Shown: positions 15,554 through 24,173, counted from the first letter of the stretch. The stretch is DNA of 64,000 nucleotides from Mesorhizobium loti R88b (GCF_013170845.1 NZ_CP033367.1:1116001-1180000); one strand, 5' to 3'. Notes: generated by a model from the sequence alone, not told the origin. Translations and numbers: made by a program.

Positions 15554-15596
15554 TAGCAAAGCGCCGGTTCAAATCTTTTCTGGGACGGTTTTCTCC

Positions 15597-16700
15597 ATGG
15601 CAACGAAGCATCTTTTCCTGCTCCCCGGCGACGGCATCGGCCCCGAGGCCATGGCCGAGGTCAAGAAACTGATCGCGGCCATGAACGACAAGTTCGCCAG
15701 CGGCTTCGTCACCGATGAGGGCCTGGTTGGCGGCTGTGCCTACGATGCGCATGGCGCGGCGATTTCCGATGCCGACATGGCAAAGGCGATGGCGGCCGAC
15801 GCGGTGCTGTTTGGTGCCGTCGGCGGCCCGAAATGGGATGCGGTGCCCTACGAGGTGCGCCCCGAGGCCGGCCTGCTGCGGCTGCGCAAGGACATGGAAC
15901 TGTTCGCCAATCTGCGCCCGGCCATCTGCTATCCGGCGCTGGCTGCTTCCTCCTCGCTCAAGCAGGAAGTTGTCGAAGGCCTCGATATCCTCATCGTGCG
16001 TGAACTGACCGGCGGCGTCTATTTCGGCGAACCCAAGCAGATCATCGATCTCGGCAACGGCCAAAAGCGCGGCATCGACACGCAGGTCTACGACACGTTC
16101 GAGATCGAGCGCATCTCGGGCGTCGCCTTCGAGCTGGCGCGCACCCGCAAGAACCACGTCACCTCGATGGAAAAGCGCAACGTTATGAAGTCGGGCGTGC
16201 TGTGGAACGAGGTCGTCACCCAGACCCACAAGGCGCGCTACTCAGACGTCAAGCTCGACCACATGCTGGCTGACGCCGGCGGCATGCAGCTGGTGCGCTG
16301 GCCAAAGCAGTTCGATGTCATCGTCACCGACAATCTGTTCGGCGACATGCTGTCCGACATCGCCGCCATGCTGACCGGCTCGATCGGCATGCTGCCATCG
16401 GCCTCGCTCGGCGCGCCCGATGTGAAGACCAAGAAGCGCAAGGCGCTCTACGAGCCGGTACACGGCTCGGCGCCCGACATTGCCGGCAAGGGCATCGCCA
16501 ACCCGATCGCCATGATCGCCTCCTTCGCCATGTGTCTGCGCTATTCCTTCGGCATGGTCGAGGAAGCCGACCGCGTCGAAAGCGCGATCGCCGCCGTGCT
16601 CGACCAGGGCCTTCGCACCAAGGATATTTTGTCCGAGGGCATGACCGAGGTCGGGACGGTTGAGATGGGTGACGCGATCATCGCCAAATTCCTGGCTTAA
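15597..16700 (+). CDS. leuB: 3-isopropylmalate dehydrogenase
   Basis: 367 residues, the usual length. It shows [46 protein letters not shown] and the substrate/NAD loop [22 protein letters not shown], then [18 protein letters not shown]. It oxidatively decarboxylates 3-isopropylmalate in the leucine pathway. ATG 15597 ([11 protein letters not shown]) is the family start; upstream in-frame codons belong to the VOC gene. Confidence 0.97.
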   Translation: MATKHLFLLPGDGIGPEAMAEVKKLIAAMNDKFASGFVTDEGLVGGCAYDAHGAAISDADMAKAMAADAVLFGAVGGPKWDAVPYEVRPEAGLLRLRKDMELFANLRPAICYPALAASSSLKQEVVEGLDILIVRELTGGVYFGEPKQIIDLGNGQKRGIDTQVYDTFEIERISGVAFELARTRKNHVTSMEKRNVMKSGVLWNEVVTQTHKARYSDVKLDHMLADAGGMQLVRWPKQFDVIVTDNLFGDMLSDIAAMLTGSIGMLPSASLGAPDVKTKKRKALYEPVHGSAPDIAGKGIANPIAMIASFAMCLRYSFGMVEEADRVESAIAAVLDQGLRTKDILSEGMTEVGTVEMGDAIIAKFLA

Positions 16701-16717
16701 GTCGCAGGGGACTTGGC

Positions 16718-17173
16718 TTAGCGGACATCGCCGGCAAGCTGCCGCAGCAGGCCGACGAGCTGCGCCTCGTCCACCGGCTCGAAAAAGGCAGCATCGGCGG
16801 TCTCGACGGCAACGATGGCACGCTGCGCCGCCGCGGCCCCTGTCGGGGTGATGCGGATCACCTTGGCACGGGAATCCCTGGGGTCTGCCTCCCGCACGAT
16901 CAATCCTTTTGCCTCGAGCCGGGCAACGACATCCGACGTCATCTTCACCTCGGTGCCGGCCTGGGCGGCGAGTTGCACCTGGTTGGGTGGCTCGCCATTG
17001 CGGCCGAGCCACATCGCCGAGGCCAGCAGCACGAACTGGACATGCGTCAGGTCGAGGGGAGCGAGCGCCGCGGTCATGACGCGCTGCCAGCGCATGGTGG
17101 TTCGCCAGAGCAACAAGCCGGGGCTCTCTGAAGGTCCGCTGAAGCGCGTGTTCAAATCCTGCCCATCAGCCAT
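16718..17173 (-). CDS. MarR-family transcriptional regulator
   Basis: 151 residues. The winged helix is seen in LTHVQFVLLASAMWLGR, QVQLAAQAGTEVKMTSDVVARLEAKGLIVREADPRDSRAKVIRIT, with a long C-terminal helix. It overlaps the end of the SRPBCC gene by 8 nt and is co-transcribed with it. The double palindrome upstream of that gene is the likely operator. Confidence 0.9.
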   Translation of the reverse strand: MADGQDLNTRFSGPSESPGLLLWRTTMRWQRVMTAALAPLDLTHVQFVLLASAMWLGRNGEPPNQVQLAAQAGTEVKMTSDVVARLEAKGLIVREADPRDSRAKVIRITPTGAAAAQRAIVAVETADAAFFEPVDEAQLVGLLRQLAGDVR

Positions 17174-17594
17174 TTTTCGCCAATGCCTCCGCCTGCTCGA
17201 ACAGTTTGGCCATCGACACGTCGAAATCGCCGCTGATCTGCGGGCCGAGTTCGGGGCCGACCTCGGCGGCCGAGGGGCCGGAAATTTCGAGCCTGTGGGT
17301 CACCTGCGTGCCGCCTTCAACCGGCACCAGCGTATGCCGGAACAAGAGCCTGGTGTCACCAAACGAGGTCTCGTCGGCATAGGTGACGTTATCGACGAGA
17401 TCGACGATGACAGATTCGAACGTGTCCTGGCCAACCGGGGTCACCGAGACGCGGGTGCCCTTGGCGAACGGCCCGTGCAGCACGAAAGTGTCGGACCCTT
17501 CATAGGTGAGGCGGCCTTCATGCAGCGCCTTGAGCGCGTTCCAGATGGCTTGCGCGGGAAGGGACGAAATCGCGGTGTATTCATTGGTCCACAT
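17166..17594 (-). CDS. SRPBCC family protein
   Basis: 142 residues, MWTNEYTAISSLPAQAIWNALKALHEGRL, then beta-strands such as TRVSVTPVGQDTFESVIVDLV and TRLLFRHTLVPVEGGTQVTHRLEI, and a C-terminal helix DVSMAKLFEQAEALA. This is a START-like ligand-binding fold. ATG 17594 is 8 nt after AGGAG; an upstream ATG at 17621 lies inside the operator region and is less likely. First gene of a two-gene operon with marR. Confidence 0.83.
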   Translation of the reverse strand: MWTNEYTAISSLPAQAIWNALKALHEGRLTYEGSDTFVLHGPFAKGTRVSVTPVGQDTFESVIVDLVDNVTYADETSFGDTRLLFRHTLVPVEGGTQVTHRLEISGPSAAEVGPELGPQISGDFDVSMAKLFEQAEALAKNG

Positions 17595-17619
17595 TGTCTT
17601 GGCTCCTGTCCGATCGACC

Positions 17620-17658
17620 ATTCAATCTGTGCACAGACTATCTGTGCACAGATTGAAT
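17620..17658. promoter_or_regulatory. Double palindromic operator of the MarR operon
   Basis: An 18-bp arm (17620-17637) is repeated as a perfect reverse complement (17641-17658) around CTA. Each arm holds the 12-bp palindrome TCTGTGCACAGA, with centres 15 bp apart. It lies 26 nt upstream of the SRPBCC start, as expected for an autoregulating MarR dimer pair. Confidence 0.75.
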
Positions 17659-17742
17659 TGCAAGGGGAATCTTGCTGCTACGCCTGGATGGTGCCAACTC
17701 CTTGTTTTTACGCGGTTTCGGACGGGTATGCCGCTACAGTCG

Positions 17743-18447
17743 TTATATTCGGACGCCCGCCGGCACCGGTCCCCACTGGTTTTCGCGGGCCTGCGTCGGG
17801 ATGAACGCAAAGACCAGGATGATCAGACTGCCGATGGTGGGGATCAGGATCACCAGGCAGAGCCAGCCGGTCAGCCCGATGTCGTGCAGGCGGCGCACGA
17901 TCATGCCGAGGCTGGGCAGGAAGGTGGCCAGCAGGAAGGTGCCGCACAGGCCAACGGTGACCGCCGCTGATATGCCGGTGTCGAAATTGCCCATTTCGAT
18001 GTCGGTGAAGATGCCGATGCCGCCGATGATCAGCAGGCAAACCGTCCAGAACAGGCAATAGCTCCAATATTCCTTGCGCCGGGCGCGGCCGGCAAAATTG
18101 AAGTAGTTCTGGGTCACGCTACGCCAGAAATAGCCCCAGAGATCGGTGGGCTCGGCCGTGTCGGCCGTCCGGCCGAAATTCTGCGTCTGCGGTACGGCGG
18201 GCGCAGGTGCAGGGTTGGCTTGAACCGGCGCGGCGCTTGTGCCGGCGGCCGGGCTTGCGGTCTGGGCGGCCACCGGAAAGACGTCGCGCGCCTGGCCGCC
18301 GCCTGGCTGGAACTCGACCGCCGTGCCGTTGGGCATTGCTGCCTGGCGGCGCAGGTTCTCGCGGGTGAAGGTGTAGCGGTTGCCGTCGGCTCCGGTGATG
18401 AAGCCGAAGCCCTGGTTCTCGTCATAGTGAAGCACTTCGCCGCGCAT
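17743..18447 (-). CDS. Cold-shock-like domain fused to DUF805 membrane domain
   Basis: 234 residues. Residues 1-50 read MRGEVLHYDENQGFGFITGADG followed by RYTFTRENLR, a cold-shock/OB-type start (GxVxxYDxxxGFGFI). Residues 55-95 form an Ala/Pro-rich linker. Residues about 105-230 are DUF805, with FNFAGRARRKEYWSY, four hydrophobic segments and VRRLHDIGLTGW. A soluble nucleic-acid-type domain would thus be tethered to the inner membrane. Function unknown. Confidence 0.82.
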   Translation of the reverse strand: MRGEVLHYDENQGFGFITGADGNRYTFTRENLRRQAAMPNGTAVEFQPGGGQARDVFPVAAQTASPAAGTSAAPVQANPAPAPAVPQTQNFGRTADTAEPTDLWGYFWRSVTQNYFNFAGRARRKEYWSYCLFWTVCLLIIGGIGIFTDIEMGNFDTGISAAVTVGLCGTFLLATFLPSLGMIVRRLHDIGLTGWLCLVILIPTIGSLIILVFAFIPTQARENQWGPVPAGVRI

Positions 18448-18584
18448 AACCCACCCCTTGTCACCGCGTCCCTGCCAAGATGTGGCACAGGGCCGAGCTT
18501 GGGGGCAAGCCGTGTTCCCCGGCTACCGCCATCGCGGCAAATAAAGCATAAGACATCGAGTGCAACCGTTTCGCCAAGCAGACA

Positions 18585-20000
18585 ATGACAGTCGAACGTT
18601 CCGATGCCGGCGCTGTGATCGAGGACGGGAACATCGCAACGTCCTCCCCGATATTGGCCATCGACGCCACCGGCCTGATGTTGTGGCCTCCCGGCAAGGG
18701 CCTGGCGGGCATTCCGCGCGTGGAAAGCTTTCTCGTCAACGCCGCTTTGGCGGATCCCGATCCTTGCGTCGAGGTGGTGGTGTTCAGGTCCGGGGAAGGC
18801 CGGTTCCGTCCACTTGCACCTTATGAACAGGACCATGTCGCGGCGGGCGAGATTTCGCCCCATCGTGTGAAACGATGGCCGGGGCTAAGGGTGGCGCTGT
18901 CGCAGGCCTTCGAGGCGGTGCGGCAGCAGCCCTGGGCCAAGCGCGAGACGGACCGCCACTTGGCCAAGACGGTGACCAACGGCCGCAAGGGGGTCGCCTA
19001 CCAGGCGACGCGGCTGCTGATCCGCTTCTATCGCCTCTGCCAGCGGATGAAGATCGGGTTGGGCTTACCCCTGGATGCCGCAAGCCAGCCGGCCGGGGCT
19101 GAACAGGGCCTCGCGCTGATCAGCCATCATATCCTGACCCAGGAGGACCGGTCCGCCGTCTCGGGCGAGGCCGGCAAGCTTGCCTTCCTCTGCCACGATA
19201 TCATTCCGGCATTGCGCCCCGACATGCTTGGCGCGGGCACCGGCGAGCGCCGCTTCGGCTCCTATCTCGAACACCTCGTGCGCCAGGGCGCGCCGGCATT
19301 TTGTGCGTCCGACGAGGTTGGTGCGACACTGACCGAGCATATGCGCGAGGCCGGCATCGCCGCGCCGGTGGTGTACCGGTTCCCTATGCCCTCCATCCTG
19401 CATGCAAACGCATCGCGCGCCGGCACGACCTCGCGCATCGAAGGCGGCGAGCCGTTCGTGCTCTACTGCTCGACCATCGAAGTGCGCAAGAACCACATCC
19501 TCTTGGCGCGGATCTGGCAGCAGGCGCTGGAAGACGGCGTCAAGCTGCCGCGGCTTGTCTGCGCCGGGCGCTGGGGCTGGATGATCGAGCCGCTGCGCGC
19601 CTATCTCAAGGCGCATCCCGAGCTGCCGCAGTCGGTGACGTTCACCGGGCTGGTCAGCGACGAGCAGCTCATCCAATATTATCGCAGCGCCACATTCGGC
19701 GTTTTTCCCTCGCATATAGAAGGCTGGGGCTACGGCGCCTCGGAATGCCTCGATTTCGGCGTTCCGGTCATCGTCTCGACGACGCCGTCGTTGATCGAGG
19801 CGACCGGCGGGCTGATGCCGGCGATCGATTCCAACGATCAGGCCGGCTGGTATGCCGCCATCCGCAAGATGGCCGACGATCACGCCTGGCGATCCTCGCT
19901 GGCGGAGCGCATCGCCAGGCAGCATCGGCCGACGCCGGCATCGGCCAGCTGGGCCGCCATCAAGGCCGGTCTGCGGGAGAGCGCATCTCGCCGTTTTTAG
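18585..20000 (+). CDS. GT-B glycosyltransferase (family 4-like)
   Basis: 471 residues. The C-terminal half has the nucleotide-sugar domain: FVLYCSTIEVRKNHILLARIWQQAL, VTFTGLVSDEQLIQYYRSATFGVFPSHIEGWGYGASECLDFGVPVIVS, which includes an E-x7-E motif. The N-terminal acceptor domain begins near ILAIDATGLMLWP. It probably acts on a surface polysaccharide or lipid at the inner membrane; the acceptor is unknown. It stands alone, convergent with the helicase gene, with a RIME-like repeat between. Confidence 0.87.
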   Translation: MTVERSDAGAVIEDGNIATSSPILAIDATGLMLWPPGKGLAGIPRVESFLVNAALADPDPCVEVVVFRSGEGRFRPLAPYEQDHVAAGEISPHRVKRWPGLRVALSQAFEAVRQQPWAKRETDRHLAKTVTNGRKGVAYQATRLLIRFYRLCQRMKIGLGLPLDAASQPAGAEQGLALISHHILTQEDRSAVSGEAGKLAFLCHDIIPALRPDMLGAGTGERRFGSYLEHLVRQGAPAFCASDEVGATLTEHMREAGIAAPVVYRFPMPSILHANASRAGTTSRIEGGEPFVLYCSTIEVRKNHILLARIWQQALEDGVKLPRLVCAGRWGWMIEPLRAYLKAHPELPQSVTFTGLVSDEQLIQYYRSATFGVFPSHIEGWGYGASECLDFGVPVIVSTTPSLIEATGGLMPAIDSNDQAGWYAAIRKMADDHAWRSSLAERIARQHRPTPASASWAAIKAGLRESASRRF

Positions 20001-20007
20001 ATTTCAC

Positions 20008-20106
20008 GAGCAGTTCATCATTTCACGGAAACGATGAACTGCTCTAACTCTTTGTCTGACGCAATTCCGAACGGAAAACCGCTACACACTTTTCCTGGAA
20101 TTGCTT
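20008..20106. repeat. RIME1-like intergenic mosaic repeat, copy 1
   Basis: Two palindromes in tandem. The first is a 12-bp stem, GAGCAGTTCATC with GATGAACTGCTC, with inner TTTC/GAAA. The second has GCAATTCC with GGAATTGC and inner GGAAAA with TTTTCC. A related copy is at 59191-59314. The layout resembles the RIME1 element described in rhizobia. It touches the stop codon of the helicase gene and sits between convergent genes, so it may serve as their terminator. Confidence 0.75.
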
Positions 20107-21971
20107 TAGGACGGCCGCTTCGGCTTCTTGTGCTTCGGCGGGCCGGCATTGTCGAATTTCGGCTTGCCCGGCTTTTTCGCCCATGGCTTTGCCTCATGCG
20201 CGGCTGCCGGGCGCTGGTCGGCTGCGGCCGGCGCACGCTTTTCGAATTTGCGCTTCGGCGCGTTGGGGTCGAACGGCCCCTTGCCGCGGTGCGGTTTCTT
20301 GTCCGGGCTCGGCGGCTGGTAGCCGGCGCGCGACAGGTCCGGCGTGCCCTCCAGCCGCTTTACCAGGATGTTGCCCTGCAATTTGCGGTCGGGACCGATC
20401 GCGGCCAGAAAACGGTCAGCCCAATCCGCCGCGATCTGCACGAAGGTTTCTTCCGGCTGCATCTTGATGGCGCCGATCTCGCGCTTGGAGATGCTGCCGG
20501 TGCGGCACAGCATCGGGATCAGCCAGCGCGGCTCGGCATTCTGCCGCCGCCCGATCGACAGCGAGAACCAGACACTGTCACCGAAATCGTCGCGGCGGCT
20601 GGGCGCCTCGTCGCGATGTGCGAACTTTTCGCCCCCCGGTCTTTCCCGCGAGGGCGTGAAGGGCGCGATATCCAGGAGATCCTCGGGCGCCGAGCGGCTG
20701 GCGCGGCACTGGCGCACGAAGGCGGCCGCCACCTGTTCGGCGCCATGTTTGGCGAGCAGCGCGTCGATGAACTCGCGCTCATCCTCCTTCACCGGCTCGT
20801 CGAAAACCGGGTCGGCAAGGATGCGCTCGTCGTCACGCCGCATCACGTCGTCGGCCGAGGGTGGGCTTGCCCATGTCGCCTTCAGCCCGGCGTTCTGTAG
20901 GAGCCGCTCGGTGCGCTTGCGGGCGCTGCCCGGCACGATCAGCGCGCTGACGCCCTTGCGCCCGGCACGCCCGGTGCGGCCGCTGCGGTGCAGCAGCGTT
21001 TCCGGGTTGGTCGGCAGGTCGGCGTGGATGACCAGTTCGAGGTTGGGCAGGTCGATGCCGCGCGCCGCGACATCCGTGGCGATGCAGACTTTGGCGCGGC
21101 CATCGCGCATCGCTTGCAGCGCGTGGCTGCGCTCGTTCTGGCTGAGCTCGCCCGACAGCGCGACAACGGAAAAATTGCGGTTGTTGAAGCGTGCAGTCAG
21201 GTGGTTGACGGCGGCGCGGGTGTTGCAGAACACCAGCGCGTTCTTGGCCTCGTAGAACCGTAGCACGTTGATGATGGCGTTCTCGCGGTCAGCCTGGGCG
21301 ACGCTCAGCGCCCGGTACTCGATGTCGAGATGCTGCTTTTCCTCGCCGGCCGCCGAGATGCGCACGGCATCGCGCTGATAGCCTTGGGCCAGCGTTGCGA
21401 TCGAACGCGGCACGGTGGCCGAAAACATCAGCGTGCGGCGGTCGGCTGGGGCGGCGTCGAGGATGAATTCGAGATCCTCGCGAAAACCGAGATCGAGCAT
21501 CTCGTCGGCCTCGTCCAGCACCACCGCCTTCAGCGCCGACATGTCGAGCGAGTTGCGGGTGATGTGGTCGCGCAGGCGGCCGGGGGTGCCGACGACGATA
21601 TGGGCGCCGCGGTCCAGCACGCGCCGCTCGGTGCGCATGTCCATGCCGCCGACGCAGGACGCCACCGTCGCGCCGGTCAGTTCATAGAGCCACTCTAGCT
21701 CTCGCGTCACCTGCAGCGCCAGTTCGCGCGTCGGCGCGACGGCCAGTGCCAGCGGGGCTGCTGCATGGCCAAAGCGCTCGGCGTCGCCCAGAAGGGTCGG
21801 CGCCAGCGCCAGGCCGAAAGCGACGGTCTTGCCGGAGCCGGTCTGCGCCGACACCAGCGCATCGGCTTGGCCGAGCTCCAGAACCGCCTTCTGCACGGGC
21901 GTCAGTTCGGAATAACCGCGTTTTTCCAGCGCCTGTGCAAGCGCTGGGACAATAGCTTCGAAGTTGGACAT
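20106..21971 (-). CDS. DEAD-box RNA helicase (DeaD-like, with DbpA-type C-terminal domain)
   Basis: 621 residues. Helicase motifs in order are Q motif GYSELTPVQKAVL, Walker A AQTGSGKT, PTRELALQV, VLDEADEMLDLGF, MFSATVP, IATDVAARGIDLP and HRSGRTGRAGRKG. After the core is an alpha-helical spacer and a DbpA/CsdA RNA-binding-like segment (EETFVQIAADWADRFLAAIG, LQGNILVKRLEGTPDLSRAGYQ), then a basic Lys/Pro-rich tail. Cytosolic RNA remodelling, probably in ribosome assembly or cold adaptation. Confidence 0.93.
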   Translation of the reverse strand: MSNFEAIVPALAQALEKRGYSELTPVQKAVLELGQADALVSAQTGSGKTVAFGLALAPTLLGDAERFGHAAAPLALAVAPTRELALQVTRELEWLYELTGATVASCVGGMDMRTERRVLDRGAHIVVGTPGRLRDHITRNSLDMSALKAVVLDEADEMLDLGFREDLEFILDAAPADRRTLMFSATVPRSIATLAQGYQRDAVRISAAGEEKQHLDIEYRALSVAQADRENAIINVLRFYEAKNALVFCNTRAAVNHLTARFNNRNFSVVALSGELSQNERSHALQAMRDGRAKVCIATDVAARGIDLPNLELVIHADLPTNPETLLHRSGRTGRAGRKGVSALIVPGSARKRTERLLQNAGLKATWASPPSADDVMRRDDERILADPVFDEPVKEDEREFIDALLAKHGAEQVAAAFVRQCRASRSAPEDLLDIAPFTPSRERPGGEKFAHRDEAPSRRDDFGDSVWFSLSIGRRQNAEPRWLIPMLCRTGSISKREIGAIKMQPEETFVQIAADWADRFLAAIGPDRKLQGNILVKRLEGTPDLSRAGYQPPSPDKKPHRGKGPFDPNAPKRKFEKRAPAAADQRPAAAHEAKPWAKKPGKPKFDNAGPPKHKKPKRPS

Positions 21972-22188
21972 CTCGCTCTTTCGGAATTCAGGGTTCTGCG
22001 CTCATCATGGAGCACGAGCCGGGGCCGGCGTCACGCCAGCCAAACAATCTTGGCCGTTCGTACTTCCTGGCGCCGCTCTTGTACAGGGCGCGCCTTGAAA
22101 GCCAGGCGGTGCGTCGCCAATTGACTCCTGCCGCAAACCGCGTAAAAGCCCGCTTCGAACGGGATCGTTTTCGATGCGCGGCCTTTTG
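21972..22188. other. Intergenic region between helicase and asd leader
   Basis: 217 bp between divergent genes. It should contain the helicase promoter (minus) and the asd promoter (plus). No clear -35/-10 pair, operator or coding potential was recognised. Confidence 0.5.
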
Positions 22189-22308
22189 ATGGCTCTTCTT
22201 GCATTCGACGCCCCCAGCCTCAATGCACATCATTGGGCCGGGCGTTTTGGCGCGTCCCCTCGTTCCAGCAAAACTACGGCCAAAAAAACCACCACCAAAA
22301 CGGTGTGA
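22189..22308 (+). CDS. Putative Thr/Lys-rich leader peptide of asd
   Basis: 39 codons, ATG 22189 to TGA 22308. The C-terminus reads SSKTTAKKTTTKTV: of residues 28-38, six are Thr and four Lys. Asd makes the common precursor of threonine, lysine and methionine, so the codons match the pathway end products, as in classical leader peptides such as thrL. Stem-loops follow before asd. No strong Shine-Dalgarno is seen before the ATG, which is the main weakness. Confidence 0.6.
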   Translation: MALLAFDAPSLNAHHWAGRFGASPRSSKTTAKKTTTKTV

Positions 22309-22380
22309 TTCCCTTGGCCTAACCACCCTCTCCCGGGTCCGGCCCGGGGGACGGAACCCGCATCGGCCAGCGGGTTTTCT
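22278..22380 (+). promoter_or_regulatory. Putative transcription attenuator in the asd leader
   Basis: Three structures compete. (1) GGCCAA 22278-22283 pairs with TTGGCC 22314-22319, spanning the Thr/Lys codons. (2) CGGGTCCG 22334-22341 pairs with CGGAACCCG 22352-22360 with one bulged A, antiterminator-like; a CCCGGG hairpin (22332-22348) is an alternative. (3) AACCCGC 22355-22361 pairs with GCGGGTT 22370-22376 followed by TTCT, terminator-like. Structures 2 and 3 share 22355-22360 and cannot coexist. asd starts 37 nt further on. Confidence 0.55.
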
Positions 22381-22416
22381 CCAAAAACCAAGCGGAGAGG
22401 GACAGGAGATTTTTCG

Positions 22417-23451
22417 ATGAGTTTCAAGGTTGCAGTCGTCGGCGCCACGGGCAATGTGGGCCGGGAAATGCTCAACATACTGGAAGAGCGCGGCTTTCCG
22501 GTAAGCGAAGTCGTGGCGCTCGCCTCGCGGCGCAGCCAGGGCACGGAAGTGTCGTTCGGCGACCGCACGCTGAAGGTCAAGACGCTCGACCAGTATGATT
22601 TTTCCGACACCGATATCTGCATCATGTCGGCCGGTGGCAACGTCTCCAAGGAATGGTCGCCCAAGATCGGCAAGCAGGGCTGCGTCGTCATCGATAATTC
22701 GTCGGCCTTCCGCTATGACCAGGACGTGCCGCTGATCGTGCCGGAAGTGAACCCGGACGCGATCTCGCTGTTCACGCGCAAGAACATCATCGCCAACCCG
22801 AACTGCTCGACGGCGCAGCTGGTCGTGGCGCTGAAGCCTCTGCATGATTTCGCCACCATCAAGCGCGTCGTCGTTGCCACCTACCAGTCGGTGTCAGGCG
22901 CCGGCAAGGAAGGCATGGACGAGCTCTTTACCCAGACCCGCGCGGTCTTCGTTGCCGACGGCGTCGAGGTCAAGAAGTTCACCAAGCGCATTGCCTTCAA
23001 CGTCATCCCGCATATCGACGTCTTCCTCGATGACGGCTCGACCAAGGAAGAGTGGAAGATGGTCGCCGAGACCAAGAAGATGCTCGATCCCAAGATCAAG
23101 CTGACGGCGACCTGCGTGCGCGTGCCGGTGTTCATCGGCCATTCTGAAGCGGTCAACATCGAATTCGAGAAGCCGATCACCGCCGACGAAGCGCGCGATA
23201 TCCTGCGCGAGGCTCCCGGCTGCCAGGTCTTGGACAAGCGCGAGGACGGCGGCTACATCACGCCGCTCGAATCGGCCGGCGAGGACGCCACCTTCATCTC
23301 GCGCATCCGCGAGGATTCGACCATCGACAACGGTCTGTCGATGTGGATCGTCTCCGACAATCTGCGCAAGGGCGCGGCGCTGAACGCGGTGCAGATCGCG
23401 GAGCTTCTGGTCGAGCGCGGCCTGATCCAGCCGAAGAAGAAGGCGGCCTGA
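22417..23451 (+). CDS. asd: Aspartate-semialdehyde dehydrogenase
   Basis: 344 residues. N-terminal NADP site VAVVGATGNVGREMLNILEERGFP, catalytic Cys130 in NPNCSTAQLV, and PHIDVFLDDGSTKEEWKM, RVPVFIGHSEAVNIEFE. It reduces aspartyl phosphate to aspartate semialdehyde, the branch point to lysine (and diaminopimelate for peptidoglycan), threonine and methionine. ATG 22417 follows CAGGAG. It is monocistronic here, preceded by a 445-nt non-coding gap that holds the proposed leader peptide and attenuator. Confidence 0.97.
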   Translation: MSFKVAVVGATGNVGREMLNILEERGFPVSEVVALASRRSQGTEVSFGDRTLKVKTLDQYDFSDTDICIMSAGGNVSKEWSPKIGKQGCVVIDNSSAFRYDQDVPLIVPEVNPDAISLFTRKNIIANPNCSTAQLVVALKPLHDFATIKRVVVATYQSVSGAGKEGMDELFTQTRAVFVADGVEVKKFTKRIAFNVIPHIDVFLDDGSTKEEWKMVAETKKMLDPKIKLTATCVRVPVFIGHSEAVNIEFEKPITADEARDILREAPGCQVLDKREDGGYITPLESAGEDATFISRIREDSTIDNGLSMWIVSDNLRKGAALNAVQIAELLVERGLIQPKKKAA

Positions 23452-23567
23452 CGGCTGTTTGTTTTCGCTCACGGGCCGTATCGCCGCTGCCGCGGCTGGC
23501 CCTGCGCGGGCGCGCCGGACGACCGGCGGCCCGCGGTCGCGGGCTCGGCCTTCGGCCGGGGCGCCTC

Positions 23568-23627
23568 TTCCTTCTCCCCGTTCAACGGGGAGAAGGTGCC
23601 CGAAGCGCGGATGAGGGGCAGCGCCGG
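23568..23627. repeat. REP-like palindrome between asd and GNAT
   Basis: CCTTCTCCCCGTT and AACGGGGAGAAGG form a near-perfect hairpin, followed by the conserved-looking trailer TGCCCGAAGCGCGGATGAGG. This hairpin-plus-trailer sequence is commonly seen between genes in rhizobial genomes (from memory). It may help stop asd transcription. Confidence 0.6.
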
Positions 23628-23645
23628 CCTGCGTTGAGAAACGCT

Positions 23646-24173
23646 ATGAACGATCCCGCCAAAATCACACTTCGCCCGGCCACCGGCTCGGACGCAGCCG
23701 CCATCGCAAAACTCATGCGGGCGGCGCTTGGCTCGTTCGACTGGATGCCGGTCATCCACACGCCGGCCGAGGACCTCGCCTTCATCAGGGATATCGTGCT
23801 GCCACGGCAGCAGGTGACGGTCGCCCAGATCGGCGAAGAGATTGTCGGCTTCATTGCCGTCTGCGGCGATTGGGTGGAACAGCTCTATCTCGACCCGGCC
23901 TGGACAGGCCAAGGCATCGGCAGCCGGTTGCTGATGGACGTGACCACTACCCTGCCGATCGTGAAACTGCATTGCTTCCGATCCAACACCGGCACCCGGC
24001 GCTTCTATGAGCGCCATGGGTTCCGTGCTGAGTCGTTTGGCGACGGCACGACCAATGAGGAAGGCCTGCCGGATATTCTGTACGTCCGCAGGCGTTATCT
24101 AGCGCCGGCGCGGCCATCGCAAGCCGTCAGTCACGCGGTATCTGACGGCCCTGCCCGCCGGCTTCCCAAATGA
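23646..24173 (+). CDS. GNAT family N-acetyltransferase
   Basis: 175 residues, MNDPAKITLRPATGSDAAAIAKLMRAALGSF, with acetyl-CoA motif WVEQLYLDPAWTGQGIGSRLLMDV and CFRSNTGTRRFYERHGFRAESFGDG. It is a small cytosolic acetyltransferase with unknown substrate. The last 47 nt overlap the 3' end of the convergent toxin gene, so the extended C-terminus (after RRRYLAPARP) may be non-essential. Confidence 0.85.
   Translation: MNDPAKITLRPATGSDAAAIAKLMRAALGSFDWMPVIHTPAEDLAFIRDIVLPRQQVTVAQIGEEIVGFIAVCGDWVEQLYLDPAWTGQGIGSRLLMDVTTTLPIVKLHCFRSNTGTRRFYERHGFRAESFGDGTTNEEGLPDILYVRRRYLAPARPSQAVSHAVSDGPARRLPK

Noticed and set aside
22278..22380. Lysine or SAM riboswitch before asd
   Set aside because: No conserved junctions of those riboswitches are visible; the Thr/Lys peptide with competing stems explains the leader better.
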